64,000 bases of DNA, from assembly GCA_965115835.1 (NCBI GenBank), contig OZ220471.1:2418001-2482000 (forward strand), written 5' to 3'. The position numbers were made by a program, and so were the translations under genes. Below, piece by piece: positions 8,106-17,062 of this stretch (within the stretch, counting starts at the first letter, position 1; every line of letters starts with the position of its first letter). The notes under the pieces are model-generated. The model searched no databases. It saw only the letters and a program-made list of their open reading frames with translations, and was not told the origin of the DNA. Source of the stretch: Foliamicus sp965115835 (GTDB lineage: Bacteria > Pseudomonadota > Gammaproteobacteria > Steroidobacterales > Foliamicaceae).

Positions 8106-9239
8106 ATGAAACTGAGCATTCCCCAAGAGAGCCTGCATAGCCTGCTTCAGTCGGTTACGGGCGCCGCGCAAGCGCAAGCGGACACGATGGCCATACTGCG
8201 CAATACGCTGCTGGAGGCGGCGGAGGGCATCCTCACCGCAACCTGCACCAACCTCGAACTGACGCTTGTGGACCAGTGCGAGTTGATCGACCTGAGCGAG
8301 GAGGGCGCAGTCACGGTTCCCGCAAAGCTGCTTCAGGGAATCAGCGCTTCGCTGAGAGGCGGAAGCCTGATCGAACTGGAGCTTGGGGAAGACCGGCTTT
8401 CGGTGAAGTCGGGACGCTACTCGGGCCTTCTGGACACCTTGCCAACCAAGGATTTCCCACGCCTCGACCCCGACAACGAAGCCGGGGGGACGGTGGTGAA
8501 GATGAAGGCTGCGCTGTTGGCGAAAATGCTCTCCGAGACGCATTTTGCCATGGCGCAAGCGGACCCTCGTTACTACCTCAATGGCATGCTGATTGAAATA
8601 TCGCAGGAAGGTCTGCGGCTGGTGGCCACGGACGGGCACCGCCTGTCCTGCTCCGAGACCGACGAACACGTCCTGCCCGAGGCGCGAAGGGGAATCGTGC
8701 CCCGCAACAGCATCAACGCCCTGCGAGCCTGGCTGCCTTCCGCCGAAGACGAAGAGATGGAATTGTTGTTGGGGGACAACCAGATCCGCGTGAGCCTGGG
8801 GGATCGACAGATGACCTCCAAACTTATCGAGGGGCGCTATCCCGAGTACCGCCGGGTAATACCCCAGCGACAGGAGAAACCCCTGGTGGCAAACCGCGCC
8901 GCTTTGGAAACGGCTCTTGGCCGGGTGGCCCTGGTGGCCCGGGACAGCCGGGGCGTGCGCGACCAACGCATCCCCCTGGTGTCCATGCACGCCAGGGAAA
9001 ACAGCCTGGCCATCAGCACCGAGGGGGGGCAGGGCGCTCGGGCGGCCGATGAGGTCGAAGCCGAGTATCGCGGTCCCGAGGTCAAGGCCGGTTTCAACGC
9101 TTCCTACCTTACGGATGTGCTCCGATGTCTGAAGTCCGAGGATGTGGAGATTCATGTGCGGGCCGGCAACAGCAGCGTGTTGATCTGCGCTCCGGACAAG
9201 ACGGGCGGCCAGCACATCGTGATGCCGATGAGGTTGTAG
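8106..9239 (+). CDS. dnaN: DNA polymerase III beta sliding clamp
   Basis: Ring-shaped processivity clamp for DNA polymerase III. The 377 residues compare with 366 in E. coli. The protein begins MKLSIPQESLHSLLQSVTGA and includes TKDFPRLDPD, RYYLNGMLIEI, LVATDGHRLSCSE and an ending near HIVMPMRL (E. coli ends YVVMPMRL). ATG 8106 is set by a clear Shine-Dalgarno AAGGAG at 8095-8100. It follows the putative oriC and is 48 bp ahead of recF, as in most gammaproteobacteria. Confidence 0.97.
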   Translation: MKLSIPQESLHSLLQSVTGAAQAQADTMAILRNTLLEAAEGILTATCTNLELTLVDQCELIDLSEEGAVTVPAKLLQGISASLRGGSLIELELGEDRLSVKSGRYSGLLDTLPTKDFPRLDPDNEAGGTVVKMKAALLAKMLSETHFAMAQADPRYYLNGMLIEISQEGLRLVATDGHRLSCSETDEHVLPEARRGIVPRNSINALRAWLPSAEDEEMELLLGDNQIRVSLGDRQMTSKLIEGRYPEYRRVIPQRQEKPLVANRAALETALGRVALVARDSRGVRDQRIPLVSMHARENSLAISTEGGQGARAADEVEAEYRGPEVKAGFNASYLTDVLRCLKSEDVEIHVRAGNSSVLICAPDKTGGQHIVMPMRL

Positions 9240-9287
9240 CGCTCGCGCTGCAGGCCGCGGAAAACGAGGCCGCGCGCGACAGTTGAC

Positions 9288-10352
9288 GTGGCTTGTCTGA
9301 CGCAACTGGGGATTCGCAACTTCCGGACGCTGAAGGCCGTGGATCTGGCGCCCGACCGGCACGCGAACCTAATCAGCGGCCACAACGGGGCTGGCAAGAC
9401 CAGCCTGCTGGAAACCATTTTTCTGCTGTCGCGTGGCCGCAGCTTCCGGGGCAGCGATGTTCGCCAACTCGTTGCAAGGGATGCCGACAGCGCCAACCTG
9501 CGTGCGGTCGTGGCAGCGGACGCAGGCGGTGCGCGCGAGTTGGGTGTTGCGCTCCAGGGGCGGACACTTCGCCCTCGTCTGGATGGCAAGGCTGGCGTCC
9601 CCCGGGCGGAACTCGCGCGTTCCCTGCCGGTGTTGAATCTGGACGCAAGCGTCGTGGACCTGGTGAACCAGGGTCCCGAACGCCGTCGATTGATGTTGAA
9701 CTGGGTGACGTTTCACGTGGAACCCCGCTTTCATTCGGCCTGGAAAGGCTTCAGAAGGAGCCTGAAGCAGCGCAACGCCAGCCTTCGCGAGGGCGCGGGC
9801 GCGCGGCAGGTAACCGCTTGGGATGCTCCGTTCTGCCGGGCGGTCGAAGCCATGGAGGAGCAACGCCGGGCGGTAGCGGAAAGTCTGCGCCTCCGGTTTC
9901 GGCAAACCGCCGAACAATTGCTCGGCATACGGGCCGATTGGGACTATTACCCGGGTTGGCCCCGCGGCAAGACCCTGGCGGAGGCGTTGGGCGAGGCCCT
10001 GGATGGCGACCGGAAGCTCGGTTTGACGCGGTTCGGTCCCCAGCGCAGCGACCTCGCGCTCCGTCTTCAGGCGGGCCGCGCCCGGCATGTCGCCTCAAGG
10101 GGCCAACAGAAGCTGCTGGCCGCGTCACTCATGCTTGCGGCCGCGAAGCTGTTGGCCGAAACGGGCGTGGGCAAGCCGGTCCTTCTGGCGGACGAGCCGC
10201 TGGTGGAACTGGATGCGAATCACGCCGGGCGCTTGCTGGGCGCGATGTCCGAACTCCGGATGCAACTGTTCATCACCGCTGTCGACACCGCCCCTTTCGG
10301 CAAGGATTTCAGGCGCAGGGAATTTCGCCTGAACGAGGGCCGGCTGGTATAA
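9288..10352 (+). CDS. recF: DNA replication and repair protein RecF
   Basis: SMC-like ATPase that helps load RecA at single-strand gaps with RecO and RecR. The 354 residues match E. coli RecF (357). The N-terminus shows LGIRNFRTLKAVDL and Walker A GHNGAGKTS at residues 31-39, then LSRGRSFRG. The C-terminal half has QRSDLAL, the ABC-type signature region ASRGQQKLLAASLMLA and Walker B VLLADEPLVELD. The start is GTG 9288, with no nearer ATG before the conserved block. The 251-bp gap to gyrB holds no gene I can support. Confidence 0.95.
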   Translation: MACLTQLGIRNFRTLKAVDLAPDRHANLISGHNGAGKTSLLETIFLLSRGRSFRGSDVRQLVARDADSANLRAVVAADAGGARELGVALQGRTLRPRLDGKAGVPRAELARSLPVLNLDASVVDLVNQGPERRRLMLNWVTFHVEPRFHSAWKGFRRSLKQRNASLREGAGARQVTAWDAPFCRAVEAMEEQRRAVAESLRLRFRQTAEQLLGIRADWDYYPGWPRGKTLAEALGEALDGDRKLGLTRFGPQRSDLALRLQAGRARHVASRGQQKLLAASLMLAAAKLLAETGVGKPVLLADEPLVELDANHAGRLLGAMSELRMQLFITAVDTAPFGKDFRRREFRLNEGRLV

Positions 10353-10603
10353 TTTGCGGCGGTCTGAAAGGGTTGTCACCCTGAAAGGGGCGCAGGTCGC
10401 GCCGGTTTCGCTTCCGGGAGGCTTTGGGGAGAAAAATGAAGTTGTCAGCACCGGGAATGCGAGATCAGGCAGGATGCCGAAAGGCAGCGGCCCGGTCCGG
10501 TGAGACCTGCGGCTCAAGGGTCCGGGGTTGTGTCGGTCCTGACCGGCTTTCGGCTTCGCGATAGCGCCCCGCTTCCCGCTTCCGTCTTCTGAGACGAGTT
10601 TCC

Positions 10604-13141
10604 ATGCAACAAACCGACGAACACCCCGGCCAGCTCGGAGAGCGCGCTGCTCAGGCCAAGGCCTCCGAGGCTTATGGCGCGGACCAGATCGAAGTGCTGG
10701 AGGACAGGGAGTCCGTGCGCAAGCTTCCGGGCATGTACATTGGCGACACGGACGACGGCACGGGACTTCATCACCTGATCTACGAGGTGGTGGACAATTC
10801 GGTGGACGAAGCCCTGGCGGGGCATTGCGACCGGATCGAAGTTCGATTGCTGGCCGATGGCGGCGCGCGGATCACCGACAACGGCCGGGGGATTCCCGTG
10901 GACATTCACGCCAAGACCGGACGCTCCGCCGCCGAGTTGATCATGACCACCCTGCATGCCGGGGGAAAGTTCGACGAAAGCGCATACAAGGTTTCCGGGG
11001 GGCTCCACGGCGTGGGCGTGTCCGTGGTGAATTTCCTGTCCTCGGAGCTGGAGCTGCTGGTGCATCGGGGCGGCAGAAAATACCGCCAGTGTTATGCCAC
11101 GGGAATTCCGGCGGGCGCCCTGACGGATGCGGGGGCCAGCGACCGCAGCGGAACGGAAATCCGGTTCCGGCCGGATCCGGATATTTTTGCTCCCAGCCTT
11201 GATTTCGATGCCGGGATACTCACCGCCAGACTGAGGGAACTGGCGTTCCTCAACAGCGGCATCACCATCGATTTTGTGGATGAGCGGGAAGGCGGCGACC
11301 CTGTCACTCTTCATGCCGAGGGCGGCATTCGCGAGTTCGTGCAGTGGCTGAACCGGTCTCGCGAGCCGTTGCATTCGCAGGTGTTTCACGTGAAACGCCA
11401 GCAATCCTTCGAGGTTGCGCGCAAGGATGACGGCGAGGGCAACGGCGAAAGCAAGAGGGTTGTGGTGGACCTGGAGGTCGAGGTGGCCATGCAGTGGAAC
11501 GCCGGATACCACGAGCACAGCGCTTTCTTTACCAACAACATTCCGCAGAGCCATGGAGGGACCCACCAGGAGGGCTTTCGGACGGCGCTTACCCGCACAC
11601 TGAACAGCTATATCGAGCAGCATGGCGGCGCCCGCGCCAAAAACCTGAGCCTGCGCGGCGAAGATGTGCGCGAAGGACTCACGGCCGTTGTGTCCGTGAA
11701 GATGCGAGACCCCAAGTTTTCTTCGCAGACCAAGGAACGGCTTGTTTCCTCGGAGGCCAAGTCGGCCGTGGAGCGCACCGTGGCGGAAGGGCTGCGGGAA
11801 TTCCTGCTCGAATACCCGAAGCAGGCTCGCACGATCACCGAGAAAATCGTCGATGCGGCGACGGCCCGGGAAGCAGCGCGCAAGGCGCGCGATATTGCGC
11901 GCCGCAAGAGCGATGTGGGGGGGCTTCCCGGCAAACTCGCGGATTGCCAGGAAAAGGACGCGCGCAAGCGGGAGATCTTCCTGGTGGAGGGCGATTCGGC
12001 GGGAGGTTCGGCGAAGCAGGCGCGGGATCGCAGGACCCAGGCCGTTCTGCCCCTGCGGGGAAAGATACTGAACGTGGAAAAGGCCCGCCTCGACAAGATG
12101 CTCTCTTCGGACGAGGTGGCGACGCTGATTGCCGCCCTGGGCTGCGGGGTGGGGCGCGAAGAGGACAGTTTCGACGCCGACAAGCTGCGGTATCAACGGG
12201 TCATCATCATGACCGACGCGGATGTGGACGGTTCACATATCCGCACGCTGCTTCTGACCTTTTTCTTCCGCTACATGCCGGCGCTGATCGAGCAGGGCCA
12301 TGTGTATATCGCCCAGCCGCCGCTGTACAAGGTGACGCGCGGGCGCAAGGAGGAATACCTCAAGGACGATCAGGAGTTGCGGGACTGGCTCCTCGAGGCG
12401 GCGCTCAGGGACGCAAGCCTGACGCCCGCAGGCCGGCCGGATGCGGTTGACGGCAGGGAATTGCGCCGGCTGGCGGAACGGATGCTGAAGGCCCGCAATT
12501 CCCTGGAGGGTTTGCGGACCCGGGTCCACGACAGTGTGCTGGCCTGTCTGCCGGAACTTGCGCCGGTCGGCCCGGATCGATGGAACGACCCGCAGTACAT
12601 GGCTGAATGGGGCGCCGGGTTGCAGGATTGTCTGGCCCAGCTTGCCCCCGAAGCGCAGTGGAAGGTGTCCGTCCGCAGTCAGGATGTCACGATCCCTTCG
12701 TTTTCGGTCATGCGCACGGAAAATGAAGTGGGCGAGGAAAGCTCCCTTCCGTTCTCGCTGTTCGAAACGCCGGAGTACCAGTCCGTTTGCGGTCTGGCCG
12801 GACAGATCAGCGAATTGATGAGTTCGGGCGTCCAGGTGCGCCGGGGGACGGCGCACTGCAGTCCCGGCCTGTTCGGGCAGGCTTTGGATTGGCTCATGGA
12901 TCAGGGGCGCCGGGGCGTGACGTTGCAGCGCTACAAGGGTCTTGGCGAGATGAACGCCGCCCAGCTCTGGGAAACTACCGTCAATCCCGAAACGCGCCGT
13001 CTGATGCAGGTGGAAGTGGCAAGCGAGTACGAAACCAGCGCCACCAGCAAGTTGTTTGCGACCCTCATGGGCGAGAAGGTGGAGCCCCGCCGGACGTTCA
13101 TTGAAGACAACGCCCTGAATGTCGTCAACCTGGATATCTGA
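10604..13141 (+). CDS. gyrB: DNA gyrase subunit B
   Basis: ATPase subunit of DNA gyrase, which introduces negative supercoils. At 845 residues it is the long proteobacterial form with an insert in the Toprim region. The GHKL ATPase part has MYIGDTDDGTGLHH and EVVDNSVDEALAGHC. The Toprim part has EGDSAGGSAKQ near residue 461 and DADVDGSHIRTLLLTF near 537, and the protein ends EDNALNVVNLDI. The usual VRKRPGMYIG reads VRKLPGMYIG here. About 24 residues precede the first conserved block, slightly more than in E. coli; ATG 10604 is the only ATG in that stretch. Confidence 0.97.
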   Translation: MQQTDEHPGQLGERAAQAKASEAYGADQIEVLEDRESVRKLPGMYIGDTDDGTGLHHLIYEVVDNSVDEALAGHCDRIEVRLLADGGARITDNGRGIPVDIHAKTGRSAAELIMTTLHAGGKFDESAYKVSGGLHGVGVSVVNFLSSELELLVHRGGRKYRQCYATGIPAGALTDAGASDRSGTEIRFRPDPDIFAPSLDFDAGILTARLRELAFLNSGITIDFVDEREGGDPVTLHAEGGIREFVQWLNRSREPLHSQVFHVKRQQSFEVARKDDGEGNGESKRVVVDLEVEVAMQWNAGYHEHSAFFTNNIPQSHGGTHQEGFRTALTRTLNSYIEQHGGARAKNLSLRGEDVREGLTAVVSVKMRDPKFSSQTKERLVSSEAKSAVERTVAEGLREFLLEYPKQARTITEKIVDAATAREAARKARDIARRKSDVGGLPGKLADCQEKDARKREIFLVEGDSAGGSAKQARDRRTQAVLPLRGKILNVEKARLDKMLSSDEVATLIAALGCGVGREEDSFDADKLRYQRVIIMTDADVDGSHIRTLLLTFFFRYMPALIEQGHVYIAQPPLYKVTRGRKEEYLKDDQELRDWLLEAALRDASLTPAGRPDAVDGRELRRLAERMLKARNSLEGLRTRVHDSVLACLPELAPVGPDRWNDPQYMAEWGAGLQDCLAQLAPEAQWKVSVRSQDVTIPSFSVMRTENEVGEESSLPFSLFETPEYQSVCGLAGQISELMSSGVQVRRGTAHCSPGLFGQALDWLMDQGRRGVTLQRYKGLGEMNAAQLWETTVNPETRRLMQVEVASEYETSATSKLFATLMGEKVEPRRTFIEDNALNVVNLDI

Positions 13142-13234
13142 CCCGGCGGTCCCACCCGGACGTACAGCCGCTTTCCAACATCCTGTCCGATCTCGCGTTT
13201 TTCTGGCGCCCCGACAACAACAATCCGTATCGAA

Positions 13235-13355
13235 CAGCAATTCCCACTAACGATGCAGAGTCGTTCGTTTGGGGCCGAATGCCCGAGCTTGTGACCATTC
13301 AGGCGATGGACCGGAGCTGATTTTCGAGCATTGTCACGCTTGGCGGGAATTGCTG
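13235..13355 (+). mobile_element. 121-bp MITE-like element, copy 1
   Basis: First of three copies. It opens CAGCAATTCCC and closes GGGAATTGCTG, so the ends are inverted repeats (13 bp in the best-preserved copies, one mismatch here). It is flanked by a perfect 9-bp direct repeat CGTATCGAA (13226-13234 and 13356-13364), as left by transposition. The inside contains no plausible gene. It differs from copy 2 at about 9 of 121 positions by eye. It sits between the convergent genes gyrB and plsC. Confidence 0.85.
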
Positions 13356-13368
13356 CGTATCGAACTTG

Positions 13369-13395
13369 CCCCCTTGCGGTTTGCGGATAAGGGGG
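13369..13395. repeat. Stem-loop between gyrB and plsC
   Basis: A 7-bp perfect inverted repeat, CCCCCTT at 13369-13375 and AAGGGGG at 13389-13395, encloses a 13-nt loop just beyond the 3' end of plsC. No T-run follows on either strand, so it is not a canonical intrinsic terminator, though it may protect or end the convergent transcripts. Its loop side, CCCTTGCGGTTTGCGGAT, also matches the core of the dispersed repeat found at 14215, 44606 and 60537. Confidence 0.5.
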
Positions 13396-13405
13396 ACGAG
13401 GATAC

Positions 13406-14131
13406 TTATGTTTGCCCGCCAGCTCTCATGTTTCTCACTTCCGCCTCGATCCAGGCTTTCGCGTTTCGGGTCAGCTTGCGGGCCGGAACTCCCCGGGCGT
13501 CCAGCGGCGGGCCGATCGTGATGCGGATCGTCCCTGGGTTTTTCCGGGCGCTGCGCCGGGGCCAGTGATCGCCGGCATTGTGGGCGACCGGCACTACGGG
13601 ACAGCGTGCCGCCGAGGCGATCATGGCGCCGCCCGGGGCGTAGGATCCCGTTTCGCCCGGCGCCACGCGAGTGCCTTCCGGGAACACCATTACCCAAAGG
13701 CCCTGGTCGATACGAGCCTTGCAGGCTCGCACCACCGCCCGGACGGCGCTTCCCCCCCGGGCGCGGTTCACGCCAACGCAGCCCAGGCTCGCCAGGGCCC
13801 ATCCGAAAACGGGGACGAACAGCAATTCCCGCTTCAGCAGCCAGACTTGCCGTGGGAACAGCGCTGCCTGGATGATGATGTCGAACGCCGAGGAGTGTTT
13901 CATCAGCACCACGCCGGGTTCGGTCGGCAGACGACTCAAGCCTCGAACCTCCCAGCCCACGCCGCAGATCGTTCGCAGCAGCCACAGGTTGGCCTCGGCC
14001 CAGCAGCGCACGGCGAGGAAATGGCGGATCCGGTAGGGAAGGGGCCACAGCACAAGGGCCCAAAAGCTGCCGGCGATGGTGTTGAGCACCAGAAACCCGG
14101 TAAACAGCCATCCCCTGAGATCAGCCCGCAT
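13406..14131 (-). CDS. plsC: 1-acyl-sn-glycerol-3-phosphate acyltransferase (PlsC family)
   Basis: Inner-membrane enzyme that acylates lysophosphatidic acid to phosphatidic acid in phospholipid synthesis. The 241-residue protein has an N-terminal membrane helix (WLFTGFLVLNTIAGSFWALV) and the family's catalytic HX4D motif as KHSSAFD near residue 79. The FPEGTR substrate motif is near residue 152, with GPPLDARG further on. Start ATG 14131. It lies 230 bp downstream of gmhB on the same strand, possibly with its own promoter. It may equally use lyso-forms of other lipids. Confidence 0.93.
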   Translation of the reverse strand: MRADLRGWLFTGFLVLNTIAGSFWALVLWPLPYRIRHFLAVRCWAEANLWLLRTICGVGWEVRGLSRLPTEPGVVLMKHSSAFDIIIQAALFPRQVWLLKRELLFVPVFGWALASLGCVGVNRARGGSAVRAVVRACKARIDQGLWVMVFPEGTRVAPGETGSYAPGGAMIASAARCPVVPVAHNAGDHWPRRSARKNPGTIRITIGPPLDARGVPARKLTRNAKAWIEAEVRNMRAGGQT

Positions 14132-14214
14132 GTTTCACCGAATCCGGCCGCCGCCTGACGACGTTTTGTCGATTCGGGGTTTTTCCCGGTCTTCGCAATG
14201 CAACCTCGTGGCGC

Positions 14215-14310
14215 GCTTGCCCCTTGCGGTTTTCGGGCCATTCGGTTGCGTCGGGTGCGCACAGGCTCCCCGGCCGCTTGCCTGATTCTTGCGCTCGCGC
14301 GCCGGCCCGA
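14215..14310. repeat. Dispersed ~100-bp intergenic repeat, copy C
   Basis: Imperfect relative of sequences at 44606-44713 and 60537-60650. Shared text on the plus strand is GCGCTTGsCCCTTGCGGTTT, then a GC-rich spacer and GGCCGCTTGCCTGATTCTTG, where the other copies read GGCCCTGGCTGATCCTCG-like sequence. It occupies part of the 230-bp gap between gmhB and plsC, about 85 bp upstream of the plsC start. Boundaries are approximate and the nature is unknown. Confidence 0.45.
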
Positions 14311-14361
14311 GGCTCTTCGCGCCCACAGTTCCGCAGCCCGGCGAGATATTCGGACAAGCCA

Positions 14362-14925
14362 TCATCGAGCTGCGAGCAACCAGCCCACAAATGCCGCCAG
14401 ATCGTCAAAAACCGCTACTTCGTCCTCTATGGAGAGCTCCCGCTCGGTGATCCGCCCGAAACCGGTGCGCACCAGCACCGGCAGCGCGCCTGCTGCGCGA
14501 GCCGCCTTCAGGTCGCGCAGGGAGTCGCCCACCATGTACTCGCCTGCCACCGCCAGCCCCAGCGCCGCTTCGACCTGCTCCAGCAGCCCGGGCAAGGGCT
14601 TTCGGCACCGGCACCGGTCGAGCGGAGTGTGCGGGCAAAAGAAAATTCCCTCCAGAGCGCCGCCAGCCTCGTGTACCTCCCGGCGCATGCGATCGTGAAT
14701 GGCCTCGAGCGCGTCCAGGCTCATCAGTCCCCGGCCCACGCCGGACTGGTTGGTGGCCACGGCCACGGCAATACCCGCCCGGTGAAGTTTCGCCATGGCC
14801 TCGAGGCTGCCCGGCAGCGGTCGCCACTGGTCCTCGGAGCGAACGAAATTTTCCCGCTCTTCGTTGATCACCCCGTCGCGGTCGAGGATGACCAGCCGTC
14901 GCTTGGTTCGGGCGCGGGCCTGCAT
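14362..14925 (-). CDS. gmhB: D-glycero-beta-D-manno-heptose-1,7-bisphosphate 7-phosphatase
   Basis: HAD-superfamily phosphatase that removes the 7-phosphate of heptose bisphosphate on the way to ADP-heptose for LPS core. The 187 residues match the family (191 in E. coli). The nucleophile motif is LVILDRDGVINEE near residue 10. The zinc-binding loop is CPHTPLDRCRCRKP, with the Cys/His set expected of GmhB, and the C-terminal aspartate motif is YMVGDSLRDLKAA. Start ATG 14925 gives MQARARTKRRLVILD; a longer frame to 14988 would run into glyS. It lies 28 bp after glyS, an association seen in many gammaproteobacteria. Confidence 0.93.
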   Translation of the reverse strand: MQARARTKRRLVILDRDGVINEERENFVRSEDQWRPLPGSLEAMAKLHRAGIAVAVATNQSGVGRGLMSLDALEAIHDRMRREVHEAGGALEGIFFCPHTPLDRCRCRKPLPGLLEQVEAALGLAVAGEYMVGDSLRDLKAARAAGALPVLVRTGFGRITERELSIEDEVAVFDDLAAFVGWLLAAR

Positions 14926-14953
14926 GCCCGTGAAGAGAATGGCCGGGCCGGAG

Positions 14954-17056
14954 CTACTTCCGGCCCGGAAGCAGCGAAAGGTCGGCAATTTTCAGCAGCA
15001 TGTCCTGGATGCCCGCAAGCAGCGCGAGTCGGTTGTGGCGCAAACGGTCGTCTTCGCTCATCACCAGCACGCGGTCGAAGAAGTTGCCGAGCGGGCCTTG
15101 CAGGGAAGCCAGCCGTTCCAGCGCCCCGGCGTAGTCCCGCTCGTTCAGGCGCTGCCGGTATTGCGGCAGCATCCGAACGAAGGCGGCATGCAGAGTCTGT
15201 TCCTCCGCTTCTCGCAGCAGCCCTTCGTCCATGGCGCCCGGGGCGGGGGTCGCCGAGCGCAAGATGTTGCCGATGCGCTTGTTGGAGGTGGTCAGGTCGT
15301 CTGCGACCGGCCCCTTGAGAAAGCCGTGGAGCGCGTGGAGGCGCCGGTGGAAATCCAGCGGAGAAGCGGGGTTGCGGGCGCGGACTGCGGCAAACTGTTC
15401 CGGCGTGACAGCGAAATCGGCCGACCCGGGATGCAGGCCGTCGAGATACCAGGCCTTGAGCCGTTCCATGATGAAGGAATACAACGTTTCCGCGCTGTCC
15501 GGCGGTGTGGGGGCCTCCGGAGGCTGCCGGGAGAGGGCGCAGTCCAGGGAAGCCGGAAGGTCCAGTTCGACCGCGCCTTCGATGCAGATGCGAAGCACGG
15601 CCAGGGCCGCGCGACGCAGTCCGAACGGGTCGCTTGCCCCCCTGGGCTGCCGGCCAATGGAAAACAGCCCGGCCAGACTGTCCAGCCGGTCGGCGAGCGC
15701 CACCGCTTGCCCTGCGGGACTGGCCGGAATGGCGTCGCCTGCCTGCCGCGGGGAATAGTGCTCGCCGATGGCCACGCACACCTCGGCGCTTTCGCCGTCC
15801 TTGTTGGCGTAGTGCGCCCCCATTACGCCCTGAAGGCGCGGGAACTCGCCCACGATTCCGGTTAGCAGGTCGGCCTTGCAAAGCAGGCCCGCGCGTTGCG
15901 CAGCGGCGGGGTCCGCACCGGTTGCCGGAGCCAGTTCCCCGGCAAGGGCAGCCAGCCGTGCGGCCCGCTCGCCCAGGGAGCCGAGACGGTCCTGATAGCG
16001 CACCGCGTCCAGTCCCGGCGCCCGGGCCGCGAGGGTGTCGGAGCAATCGCGCCGGTAGAAGAAGTCGGCGTCGTTGAGCCGTGCGCGCACGACCCGCTCG
16101 GCGCCCGCGATGATGGAAGCGGGCTGCGGGCTTTCGATGTTGCTGATCAACACGAATCCCGCCAGCAGGCCCCCCGAAGGCCCCCGCACCGGGAAAAAGC
16201 GCAGGTGCTCCTTCAAGGTTGCGGTGATGGCGGCTTCCGGCAGCTCGAGAAAACGTTTCTCGAACGTGCCGCAAAGAGCCACCGGCCATTCCACCAGCCC
16301 GGTGATTTCGTCTTCCAGCTGGGGGTTGCTCGCCAGTTGGCCCCCAAGCCGGGTCGCCTGCCGCTTCGCCAGGTCCAGGATGGTCTCGCGACGCTCGTCG
16401 AAACTCGCGATTACCCGGCCCTTGTCACGCAGTGTCCCGGCGTAGTCTTCCGCCGCCTCGAGCTTCAGGCGCCGTTCCCCCATGAACCGATGGCCCCGGC
16501 TGACGCGCCCCGCGCGCCGGCCCAGGACCGTTGCCGGCGCCACCTTCCTGCCGTGCAGCATGACCACCCAGTGCACCGGGCGAATGAATTCCTCCTCGCC
16601 CGATCCCCAGCGCATCGCCCGCGGGATCGGCAGGCGTTCGAGCGCGCCAGCGACAATTCCCGGCAAAAGGGACGAGGCGGAGCGTCCGGGCCGTTTTTCA
16701 CGAAAGGCCAGCCATTCTCCCTTCGGGGTACGCAGGGTGTGCAGCTGCTCGGGCGCGCAGCCGCATGAACGCGCGAAGGCCTCGGCGGCGCGCCCCCAGC
16801 GGCCGTCGCTGTCGCGCGCCATCGCCAGCGGCGGCCCGCGTTTCTCGAAGACCCGGGTTGGCTGTTTCATGGCCAGCTTGCGGGCCACCAGAGCCAGACG
16901 GCGCGGCGACGCATAGGATTCCACCTCGCTGCAAGCCAGCTCCGCCTGCTCCAGGCCGCTGCAAAAGGCCGAGCGGAAGTGGCGCTCGAAGAGGGACAGG
17001 TCCTTCGGCGGCAGTTCCTCCACGCCGATTTCCACCAGGAAGTCGCAAGCCTGCAT
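14954..17056 (-). CDS. glyS: Glycyl-tRNA synthetase beta subunit
   Basis: Large subunit of the heterotetrameric alpha2beta2 glycyl-tRNA synthetase, needed for tRNA binding and charging with GlyQ. It has 700 residues (689 in E. coli). It begins MQACDFLVEIGVEELPPK and includes SYASPRRLALV, EEFIRPVHWVVMLH, GHRFMG and the HD-like metal region. The C-terminal DALR-type anticodon-binding part has FDRVLVMSEDDRLRHNRLALL. ATG 17056 is chosen over a TTG two codons upstream. It follows glyQ by 6 bp, so the subunits are co-translated. Confidence 0.97.
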   Translation of the reverse strand: MQACDFLVEIGVEELPPKDLSLFERHFRSAFCSGLEQAELACSEVESYASPRRLALVARKLAMKQPTRVFEKRGPPLAMARDSDGRWGRAAEAFARSCGCAPEQLHTLRTPKGEWLAFREKRPGRSASSLLPGIVAGALERLPIPRAMRWGSGEEEFIRPVHWVVMLHGRKVAPATVLGRRAGRVSRGHRFMGERRLKLEAAEDYAGTLRDKGRVIASFDERRETILDLAKRQATRLGGQLASNPQLEDEITGLVEWPVALCGTFEKRFLELPEAAITATLKEHLRFFPVRGPSGGLLAGFVLISNIESPQPASIIAGAERVVRARLNDADFFYRRDCSDTLAARAPGLDAVRYQDRLGSLGERAARLAALAGELAPATGADPAAAQRAGLLCKADLLTGIVGEFPRLQGVMGAHYANKDGESAEVCVAIGEHYSPRQAGDAIPASPAGQAVALADRLDSLAGLFSIGRQPRGASDPFGLRRAALAVLRICIEGAVELDLPASLDCALSRQPPEAPTPPDSAETLYSFIMERLKAWYLDGLHPGSADFAVTPEQFAAVRARNPASPLDFHRRLHALHGFLKGPVADDLTTSNKRIGNILRSATPAPGAMDEGLLREAEEQTLHAAFVRMLPQYRQRLNERDYAGALERLASLQGPLGNFFDRVLVMSEDDRLRHNRLALLAGIQDMLLKIADLSLLPGRK

Positions 17057-17062
17057 CCGCAA

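Noticed and set aside
10436..10563. Possible 42-codon gene in the recF-gyrB gap preceded by GGGGAGA
   Set aside because: Composition is not protein-like, there is no similarity to anything known to me, and the apparent ribosome site alone is weak evidence.
13829..13841. A perfect copy of the MITE end sequence (CAGCAATTCCCGC) inside plsC
   Set aside because: It encodes the conserved plsC residues KRELL, has no partner inverted repeat 121 bp away and no flanking duplication.
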